A stretch of DNA of 64,000 nt from Pseudoflavonifractor sp. An85 (GTDB lineage: Bacteria; Bacillota; Clostridia; Oscillospirales; Oscillospiraceae), in the NCBI RefSeq assembly GCF_002161235.1, contig NZ_NFHE01000006.1, positions 51,602 to 115,601 on the forward strand, in the 5' to 3' direction. A program made the translations under genes and the position numbers. Numbering within the stretch: position 1 is the first letter of the stretch; the number at the start of each line of letters is the position of its first letter. Positions 26,816 through 33,921 of this stretch are shown piece after piece. The notes below the pieces were generated by a model that worked only from the letters and a program-made list of their open reading frames with translations, was not told the DNA's origin and did not search any database.

Positions 26816-27538
26816 ATGGCGATGAAGCCATGGATGGTGGTCTTGCTGGTGATCGCAGGTATCTTGTGTTTTTTAGCCCGGTGGGGGAAATTGGTCCCTG
26901 CTATGGGGCCGGTAACCACAGATTACGGGCGGCCCGTGGTGGTTCTGGATGCGGGACACGGCGGAGAAGACGGGGGAGCAGTCACCGCTTCCGGCCATCG
27001 GGAGAGTGACATCAACCTCCAGATTGTCAAAAAGATGGAATATGTCATGGCGCTTTGCGGCGTAGAGACCGTTCTGACCCGCAGTGAGGATGTCTCTTTG
27101 CACGCCCCAGGTGCTGCAGAACGCGGGGAACGTAAAGAATCCGACTTAAGTTATCGGGCTGATTTGGTCAACAATACCTCCAATGCCATGCTCATCAGCA
27201 TCCATCAAAATCAATTTTCCGACCCGTCGGTATCTGGCGCGCAAGTGTTTTACACACTGGGAGATGTGGGTCGCCAGTGGGGAGAATCTACGCAGCAAGC
27301 ACTGCGAGACTTGGTGGACGAGACGAACACCAAAAAGGCCAAGCAGGTATCCGAGGATGTCTACCTGTTCTCCCACATTTCCTGTCCCGGATTGCTGGTG
27401 GAATGCGGCTTTCTCAGCAACGGCGTGGAGGCCTCGCTGCTGCTCACCGACGGCTATCAGACCCAGCTGTCCCTGGCCATTACCGGGGCATATCTGCACC
27501 AAATACAAATGATGAGCAAAGCCACAGGAGGAATCTGA
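26816..27538 (+). CDS. cwlD: N-acetylmuramoyl-L-alanine amidase, CwlD-like
   Basis: A 240-residue membrane-anchored amidase: an N-terminal hydrophobic anchor (about 5-22) and an Amidase_3 domain with zinc ligands in VVLDAGHGGEDGG (His, Glu), SIHQNQF (His) and the catalytic-glutamate segment LLVECGFLSN. CwlD makes muramic-delta-lactam in the spore cortex; that role is inferred from similarity and the spore-forming context. ATG 26816 or 26822 can both follow GGGAAGGGGGG; the first was chosen. The stop directly touches the radA start (TGAATG). Confidence 0.85.
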   Translation: MAMKPWMVVLLVIAGILCFLARWGKLVPAMGPVTTDYGRPVVVLDAGHGGEDGGAVTASGHRESDINLQIVKKMEYVMALCGVETVLTRSEDVSLHAPGAAERGERKESDLSYRADLVNNTSNAMLISIHQNQFSDPSVSGAQVFYTLGDVGRQWGESTQQALRDLVDETNTKKAKQVSEDVYLFSHISCPGLLVECGFLSNGVEASLLLTDGYQTQLSLAITGAYLHQIQMMSKATGGI

Positions 27539-28900
27539 ATGGCAAAAAATAAAACGGTCTATTATTGCACGCAATGTGGCAATGAGACGCCCAAATGGCA
27601 GGGAAGATGTCTGGCCTGTGGCACTTGGAACACCATTGTGGAGCAGCCCGCTGCCGCCACCGAAACCAAGAAAAAAAGTGGAGGTATCACCTCCACTCTG
27701 CGCAAACCTCGTCCTATGCTGGATGTAGAGGCCACCGACGAACTTCGTTTCCCCACGGGAATGAGCGAATTGGATCGAGTATTGGGCGGGGGAGCCGTAA
27801 AAGGCTCTCTGGTACTGGTGGGCGGTGCTCCCGGCATTGGTAAATCCACCCTGATGCTCCAAATCTGCAACAGTCTGTGTCAGTTTGCCTCGGTGCTCTA
27901 TGTATCTGGCGAGGAATCGGAACGCCAGATCAAACTACGGGCCCAGCGTCTGGGCATTTCCGGTCAGGGGCTTTATCTCTATTCCGAGACCAACCTGGAC
28001 GATGTGGTAGCGGCGGTGGAGGAACAAAAGCCAGACATTTTGATCGTAGACTCCATCCAAACCGTGTACAACGGAGATTCGAATGCTTCCCCGGGCAGTG
28101 TCGCCCAGGTCAAGGAGTGTACCATGACTTTGATGCACTTGGCCAAGGGGCTGGGCATCACTGTTTTTGTAGTGGGCCACATCAACAAAGAGGGTTCTCT
28201 GGCTGGCCCCAAGGTACTGGAGCACATGGTGGACTGTGTACTGCATTTTGAAGGGGAGGAGCACAACTCCTACCGCATTCTTCGGGCAGCCAAAAACCGC
28301 TTTGGCGCCACCAATGAGATCGGCGTGTTTGAAATGGGGGACCAGGGGCTTTCCCAGGTGCCCAATCCGTCCGAGGCGTTGCTGTCGGGACGCCCCCAAA
28401 ACACACCTGGTTCCTGCGTAACCTGTGTGATGGAAGGCGTACGTCCGGTTCTGGCCGAAGTGCAGGCGTTGCTCACGCCGTCAGCTTACGGAACATCCCG
28501 ACGCTCTTGCAATGGCTTTGATTACAACCGGGCCATGATGCTCTCAGCTGTGCTGGAAAAACGTGGGGGACTCATGGTGTCCAACTGCGACGTGTACATC
28601 AATGTCATCGGTGGTCTGAGCATCACAGAGCCGGCGGCAGACCTGGCGCTCGTTGTGGCTTTAGCATCCAGCTTCCGGGACAAGCCCGTTCCGTACGATC
28701 TGGCTGCCATTGGCGAAGTAGGCCTGACCGGAGAGCTGCGTGCTGTACACGCCTTAAACCAGCGGCTGAGCGAAGTGCAGCGGCTGGGATTCACCAAGTG
28801 TTTGATCCCAGCCCGGCACAGTGGTAAGCTGGTGGTTCCGGATGGATTACAGCTCATTGAGGTGCACAACATCCGGCAAGCGATTGCGGTGCTTGTCTGA
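27539..28900 (+). CDS. radA: DNA repair protein RadA
   Basis: RadA (Sms) is a RecA-like, DnaB-type helicase that aids recombination branch migration. The 453-residue protein has the zinc finger CTQCG...CLACG (C10, C13, C24, C27), Walker A GGAPGIGKST, the family-specific KNRFG motif and a C-terminal Lon-like domain with GGLSITEPAADLAL. ATG 27539 directly follows the amidase stop. Its last 54 bases are overlapped on the other strand by a small cysteine-rich gene. Confidence 0.96.
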   Translation: MAKNKTVYYCTQCGNETPKWQGRCLACGTWNTIVEQPAAATETKKKSGGITSTLRKPRPMLDVEATDELRFPTGMSELDRVLGGGAVKGSLVLVGGAPGIGKSTLMLQICNSLCQFASVLYVSGEESERQIKLRAQRLGISGQGLYLYSETNLDDVVAAVEEQKPDILIVDSIQTVYNGDSNASPGSVAQVKECTMTLMHLAKGLGITVFVVGHINKEGSLAGPKVLEHMVDCVLHFEGEEHNSYRILRAAKNRFGATNEIGVFEMGDQGLSQVPNPSEALLSGRPQNTPGSCVTCVMEGVRPVLAEVQALLTPSAYGTSRRSCNGFDYNRAMMLSAVLEKRGGLMVSNCDVYINVIGGLSITEPAADLALVVALASSFRDKPVPYDLAAIGEVGLTGELRAVHALNQRLSEVQRLGFTKCLIPARHSGKLVVPDGLQLIEVHNIRQAIAVLV

Positions 28901-29041
28901 AGACTTGGGCACATAATTCACACAGGGATGGTCGGTGCCGTCCTGGGCGACGTTGCGCATGGGCTGTGAGCCAGCAGCGTACAGGGTACACCGACCATCT
29001 GACTGATGCTGACAGGAGAGGGTGCACGGAATGAGACTCAT
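28847..29041 (-). CDS. small cysteine-containing protein, antisense to the radA 3' end
   Basis: A 64-residue protein starting MSLIPCTLSCQHQSDGRCTLY, then DHPCVNYVP: the spacing C-x3-C-x7-C with a later PCVNY resembles small clostridial metal or redox peptides (DUF1540-like, or proteins often mislabelled hydroxymyristoyl-ACP dehydratase). ATG 29041 is preceded by GGAGG at nine bases, a good ribosome site. The C-terminal tail overlaps the radA coding end by 54 bases in the opposite direction. Function is unknown; the call as a real gene rests on the ribosome site and cysteine pattern. Confidence 0.65.
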   Translation of the reverse strand: MSLIPCTLSCQHQSDGRCTLYAAGSQPMRNVAQDGTDHPCVNYVPKSSDKHRNRLPDVVHLNEL

Positions 29042-29093
29042 GGTAAAAAACCTCCGATTCTTGTTCCGGAGCACCCCAGATCAAATTGATATA

Positions 29094-29125
29094 CAACTCA
29101 ACAAAATTAAAATTTTGTTGAGTTG
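29094..29125. repeat. 32-bp perfect palindrome upstream of the recombinase gene
   Basis: CAACTCAACAAAATT (29094-29108), AA, then its exact inverse AATTTTGTTGAGTTG (29111-29125). It lies between a minus-strand small gene and the plus-strand tyrosine recombinase gene, 83 bases before the latter. No T-run follows on either strand. It may be an operator for the divergent genes or a recombination core with 12-bp arms and an 8-bp centre. Confidence 0.8.
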
Positions 29126-29208
29126 AGGGGAGGGGCAGCCCGGATTTGAGATGGATCTAGCATCTCCAGGCTGTCCAGGCTTTATGTATACAAATATGGT
29201 GATGAAAT

Positions 29209-30213
29209 ATGAAAATTGACTACCGAACTCAGGCGCCGCCCGTGTTACGGGATTTCTTAGCGTACCACGAAACCATCCAAGGACATTCGTCTAAAACGGT
29301 GGATGAATATTTTTTGGATTTACGCACATTCTTGCGGTATATGAAATTGGAAAAAGGCTTGGTACCCAGATCCACGCCGCTAGACGAGATCTCCATTGAT
29401 GACGTAGATATTTCTTTGATTCGATCGGTGACCTTGGCCGATGTATATTCTTACCTGAGCTTTCTCAGCCGAGACCGGGCCAAAAACCACAATGCACCCC
29501 AAGCTGGTTGTGGTCTGGAGGCATCCACCAGAGCACGCAAAGTTGCGTCCATTCGTTCCTTTTACAAATATCTCATAAATAAGGCCAAAGTAATTTCAGA
29601 AAATCCTATTCAAGAGCTGGATGCCCCCAGACAGCGGCAAACGTTACCTCGATTTTTGACGCTGGATGAATGTATTCAGCTGTTGGACAGCATTGACGGA
29701 GCCAATGCGGAACGAGATTTCTGCATCATTACCTTATTTTTAAATTGTGGATTGCGAATCTCTGAGCTTGTGGGACTGAACATCGGTGATGTACGGGAAG
29801 ATCGTATGCGAGTATTGGGCAAAGGCAACAAAGAGCGATTTGTCTTTCTCAATGCAGCTTGTCGCAGCGCCCTGGACGACTGGCTGGCTGTACGTTCTCA
29901 ATCCGCCGCAGTTGACCCTTATGCGCTGTTTATTACTCGAAAACGTACCCGAGTGACCAAAGACGGCATTCACTACATGATAAAGAAACGTCTGAAAGCT
30001 GCCGGATTAGATTGTGAAAAATACTCAGCTCATAAACTCCGCCATACCGCTGCCACATTGATGCTTAAGAACGGCGTAGATGTGCGCACTTTGCAGGAAA
30101 TTCTCGGCCATGAACACTTAAATACCACCCAAATCTACACTCATGTGGACAATGATGCCATGCGGCAGGCCGCACAACTCAACCCTTTGGGGGATCGTCG
30201 CAAGAAAAAATAG
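29209..30213 (+). CDS. xerC: tyrosine recombinase, XerC/XerD-like
   Basis: A 334-residue site-specific recombinase. The N-terminal SAM-like DNA-binding domain (about 10-135) has an extended loop near 90-100. The catalytic domain shows all active-site residues: Arg in NCGLRISEL, Lys in GKGNKER, HKLRHT (His, Arg), HEHLNTTQIY with the nucleophile Tyr in IYTHV. Length and solitary position suggest the chromosomal dimer-resolution recombinase, not a phage integrase; no other integration genes surround it. ATG 29209 follows a weak GGTGATG site. A 32-bp palindrome lies just upstream. Confidence 0.85.
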   Translation: MKIDYRTQAPPVLRDFLAYHETIQGHSSKTVDEYFLDLRTFLRYMKLEKGLVPRSTPLDEISIDDVDISLIRSVTLADVYSYLSFLSRDRAKNHNAPQAGCGLEASTRARKVASIRSFYKYLINKAKVISENPIQELDAPRQRQTLPRFLTLDECIQLLDSIDGANAERDFCIITLFLNCGLRISELVGLNIGDVREDRMRVLGKGNKERFVFLNAACRSALDDWLAVRSQSAAVDPYALFITRKRTRVTKDGIHYMIKKRLKAAGLDCEKYSAHKLRHTAATLMLKNGVDVRTLQEILGHEHLNTTQIYTHVDNDAMRQAAQLNPLGDRRKKK

Positions 30214-30299
30214 CCCCTCTCTCCTGCTGGTTTGTCAAAACGCACAAAGCCTTGTTTGGCACTGTGTATAATTTGTCCTAAAAAAGATTGGCTTAAACC

Positions 30300-30328
30300 T
30301 TGCAATTTTCTAAGATCACTGTTAAAAT
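30300..30328 (+). promoter_or_regulatory. SigA promoter of fba
   Basis: TTGCAA at 30300-30305, 17-base spacer, TAAAAT at 30323-30328, 45 bases before the start. A TATAAT at 30267-30272 lies further upstream but lacks a good -35. Confidence 0.75.
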
Positions 30329-30372
30329 AATGACGTGCGAAATCAATTAATTCTACTAAGGAGTTGATTCAA

Positions 30373-31338
30373 ATGCCACTGGTCAATACTACCGAGATGT
30401 TCAAAAAGGCATACGATGGTGGGTACGCTATCGGCGCCTTCAACGTCAACAACATGGAGATCGTGCAAGGCATCACCGAGGCTGCAAAGGAAGTCAACGC
30501 CCCCCTGATCCTTCAGGTTTCCAAGGGCGCTCGTGCCTATGCCAACCACACCTACCTGGTGAAGCTGGTTGAGGCTGCCATCATCGAGACTGGTCTGCCC
30601 ATCTGCCTGCACCTGGATCACGGCGACAGCTTCGAGACCTGCAAGAGCTGCATCGACGGCGGCTTTACCTCCGTCATGATCGACGCCTCTTCCAAGCCCT
30701 TTGCTGAGAACATTGAGCTGACCAAGCGTGTTGTGGAATATGCTCACGACCACGGTGTTGTGGTTGAGGCTGAGCTGGGTGCTCTGGCCGGCGTGGAGGA
30801 CGAGGTCCAGGTTTCCGCCGAGGATTCTCACTACACCCGTCCCGAAGAGGTCGAGGAGTTCGTGGCCAAGACCGGCTGTGACTCTCTGGCCATCGCCATC
30901 GGCACCAGCCACGGCGCTTACAAGTTCACTGCTGCTCAGTGCACCCGCAATGAGAAGGGCGAGCTGGTTCCCCCTCCCCTGCGCTTCGACATCCTGGACG
31001 AGGTCGTGCGTCGTCTGCCCGGCTTCCCCATCGTTCTCCATGGTTCCTCTTCCGTGCCTCAGGAGTACGTGAAGATGATCAACGAGAACGGCGGCAAGAT
31101 GCCCGACGCTGTGGGTATCCCCGAGGAGCAGCTGCGTCAGGCTGCCCGCGGCGCTGTGTGCAAGATCAACATTGACTCTGACCTGCGTCTGGCCATGACC
31201 GGCACCATCCGTAAGTTCTTCGCTGAGCACCCCGACAAGTTTGACCCCCGCGAGTACCTGAAGCCCGCCCGTGCCAACATCAAGGAGCTGGTCAAGCACA
31301 AGCTGATCAACGTTCTGGGCTGCGACGGCAAGGCCTAA
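30373..31338 (+). CDS. fba: class II fructose-bisphosphate aldolase
   Basis: The zinc-dependent aldolase splits fructose-1,6-bisphosphate into dihydroxyacetone phosphate and glyceraldehyde-3-phosphate. The 321 residues include HLDHGDSFETC (zinc His and catalytic Asp), the KPFAENIELTK region, IGTSHGAYK and LHGSSSVPQE. ATG 30373 lies nine bases after AAGGAG; a TTG at 30364 directly abuts that site. Codon use is strongly biased (AAG, CTG, GCT, ATC), marking high expression. The PPi-phosphofructokinase gene follows 43 bases later. Confidence 0.96.
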   Translation: MPLVNTTEMFKKAYDGGYAIGAFNVNNMEIVQGITEAAKEVNAPLILQVSKGARAYANHTYLVKLVEAAIIETGLPICLHLDHGDSFETCKSCIDGGFTSVMIDASSKPFAENIELTKRVVEYAHDHGVVVEAELGALAGVEDEVQVSAEDSHYTRPEEVEEFVAKTGCDSLAIAIGTSHGAYKFTAAQCTRNEKGELVPPPLRFDILDEVVRRLPGFPIVLHGSSSVPQEYVKMINENGGKMPDAVGIPEEQLRQAARGAVCKINIDSDLRLAMTGTIRKFFAEHPDKFDPREYLKPARANIKELVKHKLINVLGCDGKA

Positions 31339-31381
31339 TCAGCGCGTTTTTAACGCATCACAACATTAGGAGGATTCAAAC

Positions 31382-32620
31382 ATGTCTCAACTGAAAGGCG
31401 CATGTATTATTGGTCAGTCCGGCGGTCCTACCTCCGTGATCAATGCCAGTGCTTACGGTGTTATCCGCACTGCCCTGGATAACCCCAACATCACCGCCGT
31501 GTACGGCGCTGCCCACGGCATCAAGGGCGTTCTCAACGATCGTCTGTATGACATGAGCCAGGAGGACGCTCACGAGCTGGAGCTGCTGCTGAACACTCCC
31601 TCTTCCGAGCTGGGCTCCTGCCGCTACAAGATCGCCGATCCCGACGTGGACGACACCGACTACAAGCGGATCCTGGAGATCTTCAAGAAGTACGACGTGC
31701 GTTACTTCTTCTACAACGGCGGTAACGACTCCATGGACACCTGCTCCAAGGTCAGCCGCTTCATGGCCAAGTCTGGCTATGAGTGCCGCGTCATGGGCGT
31801 GCCCAAGACCATCGACAACGACCTGTTCGGCACCGACCACTGCCCCGGCTTCGCCTCCGCTGCTAAGTACATCGCTACTTCCTGCGCTGAGGTGTACAAG
31901 GATGCTCGTGTGTACGACACCGGCATGGTCACCATCATCGAGATTATGGGCCGTCACGCTGGCTGGCTGACCGCTGCTGCCGCTCTGGCTGGCGTGGTGG
32001 GCTGCGCTCCCGACCTGATCTACGTTCCCGAGGTGGACTTCGACATGGACAAGTTCCTGGCTGATGTGACCTCCATCTACGAGAAGAACGGCAACTGCAT
32101 CGTGGCTGTCTCCGAGGGCATCCACTATGCTGACGGTTCCTTCGTCTCCGAGGCTAAGACCTCCGCTACCGACGGTTTCGGTCACGCTCAGCTGGGCGGT
32201 CTGGCTGCTATGCTGGCCAACATCGTCAAGGAGCGCACCGGCGCCAAGGTCCGTGGCATCGAGCTGTCCCTGCTGCAGCGCTGCGGCGCTCACCTGGCTT
32301 CTCAGACCGACATTCGGGAGTCCTTCCTGGCTGGTAAGACCGCCGTGGAGGCTGCTGTTGCCGGCGAGACCGACAAGATGGTGGGCTTTGAGTGCTCCCG
32401 TGAGAACGGCTATGAGTGCAAGACCAAGCTGTTCAACCTCTCCGAGGTGGCCAACTTCGAGAAGAAGGTGCCCCTGGAGTGGATCAACGAGGCTGGCAAC
32501 GGCATCAACCAGGGCTTCATTGACTACGCTCTGCCCCTGATCCAGGGTGAGAACACCCGCGCCACCGAGAACGGTCTGCCCCGCTTCGCTCGTCTGAAGA
32601 AGGTTCTGGCCAGCAAGTAA
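31382..32620 (+). CDS. pfp: pyrophosphate-dependent 6-phosphofructokinase
   Basis: A 412-residue phosphofructokinase. The nucleotide-site motif reads GGNDSM in place of the GGDGS/T of ATP enzymes; an Asp at this position is the known mark of pyrophosphate specificity. PKTIDNDL (catalytic Asp) and MGRHAGWL are present. The enzyme makes fructose-1,6-bisphosphate reversibly with PPi, saving ATP. It is co-transcribed with the aldolase that uses its product and shares the same strong codon bias. ATG 31382 follows TTAGGAGGATT. A second, ATP-type enzyme is encoded at 40259-41245. Confidence 0.93.
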   Translation: MSQLKGACIIGQSGGPTSVINASAYGVIRTALDNPNITAVYGAAHGIKGVLNDRLYDMSQEDAHELELLLNTPSSELGSCRYKIADPDVDDTDYKRILEIFKKYDVRYFFYNGGNDSMDTCSKVSRFMAKSGYECRVMGVPKTIDNDLFGTDHCPGFASAAKYIATSCAEVYKDARVYDTGMVTIIEIMGRHAGWLTAAAALAGVVGCAPDLIYVPEVDFDMDKFLADVTSIYEKNGNCIVAVSEGIHYADGSFVSEAKTSATDGFGHAQLGGLAAMLANIVKERTGAKVRGIELSLLQRCGAHLASQTDIRESFLAGKTAVEAAVAGETDKMVGFECSRENGYECKTKLFNLSEVANFEKKVPLEWINEAGNGINQGFIDYALPLIQGENTRATENGLPRFARLKKVLASK

Positions 32621-32650
32621 GAGTAGACCTCTTCCCTGCTTTGTGCTATG

Positions 32651-32692
32651 ATGATGAGGAATTGCAGAAATGCAATTCCTCATCATTTTTTA
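32651..32692 (+). terminator. fba-pfp operon terminator
   Basis: Perfect 16-bp stem ATGATGAGGAATTGCA/TGCAATTCCTCATCAT (32651-32666 with 32671-32686), GAAA tetraloop, followed by a T-run. Very strong intrinsic terminator. Confidence 0.93.
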
Positions 32693-32715
32693 TTCCCAAA
32701 GGAGATGAATGGAAC

Positions 32716-33702
32716 ATGCTTCACGTTGCAATCCTTGGCGCTGGCCACATTGCTGTGCAAATGGCAGATACCATCAATCGTATGAACCACAGTGGAAACC
32801 ACGCAGTTTCCCTTTATGCAGTAGCAGCCAGAGACCTGGAGCGAGCCCAACAGTTTGCCGCCACGCACGGTGTGCAGCGGGCCTATGGTAGTTATGAGGA
32901 GATGTTACAGGATGAGCAGATCCAGCTGGTATATGTGGCCACGCCCCATTCCCATCACCACCAGCATGTAATGATGTGCTTAGAGCACGGAAAGCATGTT
33001 CTGTGTGAGAAAGCCTTTGCGGCCAATGCCAAGCAGGCTCGGGAAATGCTGCAGTGTGCGAGAGAAAAGGGATTGCTGCTCACAGAAGCCATTTGGACTC
33101 GATATCAGCCCATGCGCGAGATCATCTCTCAAGTGGTAACCTCCGGTGTCATCGGACAGCCTCGGATGCTCACCGCCAATTTGGGATATGAAATCTCAGG
33201 AAAAGAACGTATTGTAGAGCCTACACTGGCTGGCGGTGCACTGTTGGATGTGGGAATCTACCCGCTGAACTTTGCAGAAATGGTGTTTGGTGACCCGGAT
33301 CAAGTGCACGCTGTGGCTACCCTCTCTGATAAGGGGGTAGACCTTCAGGACAGTATCACCCTGACTTGGAACGATGGAAAAATGGCCGTATTAAATGCCG
33401 GCGCCAACTGTGTATCTGACCGTATGGGAATCATCTACGGTACCAGCGGATATGCCATCGTGGAAAACATCAATAATCCTCAGTCCATTTCCGTCTACGA
33501 TGCTAAGTATCAGCTGGTCAAGCGTTACCCCTGCCCTGCTCAACTCACCGGCTACGAATATGAAGTGATGGAAACAGCGGCATGTATTGAGGCAGGAGAC
33601 CTGGAGTGCCCCTCCATGCCCCACCAGGACACCATTCACATGATGGAGCTGATGGACGAGATTCGTCGCCAACTTGGCGTGCGATATCCCTTCGAAGCAT
33701 AA
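32716..33702 (+). CDS. Gfo/Idh/MocA family oxidoreductase
   Basis: A 328-residue NAD(P)-dependent dehydrogenase. The Rossmann N-terminus has AILGAGHIA, the family motif VLCEKAFAANAKQA (EKP-like, with Ala in place of Pro), and a C-terminal substrate domain including GGALLDVGIYPLNF. Members act on sugars, inositols or trans-dihydrodiols; the closest resemblance is to the dimeric dihydrodiol dehydrogenase-like group, but the substrate is not readable. ATG 32716 was chosen as the family start (MLHVAILGAG); longer forms run into the upstream terminator. It is a single-gene unit closed by a bidirectional terminator. Confidence 0.88.
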   Translation: MLHVAILGAGHIAVQMADTINRMNHSGNHAVSLYAVAARDLERAQQFAATHGVQRAYGSYEEMLQDEQIQLVYVATPHSHHHQHVMMCLEHGKHVLCEKAFAANAKQAREMLQCAREKGLLLTEAIWTRYQPMREIISQVVTSGVIGQPRMLTANLGYEISGKERIVEPTLAGGALLDVGIYPLNFAEMVFGDPDQVHAVATLSDKGVDLQDSITLTWNDGKMAVLNAGANCVSDRMGIIYGTSGYAIVENINNPQSISVYDAKYQLVKRYPCPAQLTGYEYEVMETAACIEAGDLECPSMPHQDTIHMMELMDEIRRQLGVRYPFEA

Positions 33703-33703
33703 G

Positions 33704-33745
33704 AAAACTCCGATGTGACATAGACCACATCGGAGTTTTTTCTTT
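33704..33745. terminator. bidirectional terminator between the oxidoreductase and small membrane protein genes
   Basis: Perfect 14-bp stem AAAACTCCGATGTG/CACATCGGAGTTTT (33704-33717 with 33726-33739). T-runs follow on both strands, so it ends the plus-strand oxidoreductase gene and the minus-strand magnesium locus. Confidence 0.9.
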
Positions 33746-33904
33746 TTATAATTCCTCCGGTTTCTTAGGCTTCATGCCCCAGAACACCAAATTCATGAGT
33801 ATGACGATGAGGAACACCACACCAATCGCCACCCAGAATCCCATATTGACCCCCCACAGCGTGATGGTACCAAACAAATACATCCACATATCATTCCAGT
33901 TCAT
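33746..33904 (-). CDS. 52-residue single-span membrane protein, last gene of the mgtA unit
   Basis: A 52-residue protein starting MNWNDMWMYLFGT, with a long hydrophobic span (about residues 16-44, WGVNMGFWVAIGVVFLIVI type) and a short basic/acidic tail MKPKKPEEL. ATG 33904 has GGAGG eight bases upstream. It begins 17 bases after the mgtA stop and ends exactly at the shared terminator, so it belongs to the mgtA transcript. It resembles in size the small membrane partners of transporters (MgtS- or KdpF-like in style), with no sequence match that I recognise. Function is inferred only from position. Confidence 0.75.
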   Translation of the reverse strand: MNWNDMWMYLFGTITLWGVNMGFWVAIGVVFLIVILMNLVFWGMKPKKPEEL

Positions 33905-33921
33905 GGCTTATTCCTCCGTTC

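Noticed and set aside
29209..30213. Recombinase as an integrase of a mobile element
   Set aside because: Neighbours are core genes, and no excisionase, direct-repeat attachment sites or cargo are visible. A chromosomal Xer role fits better.
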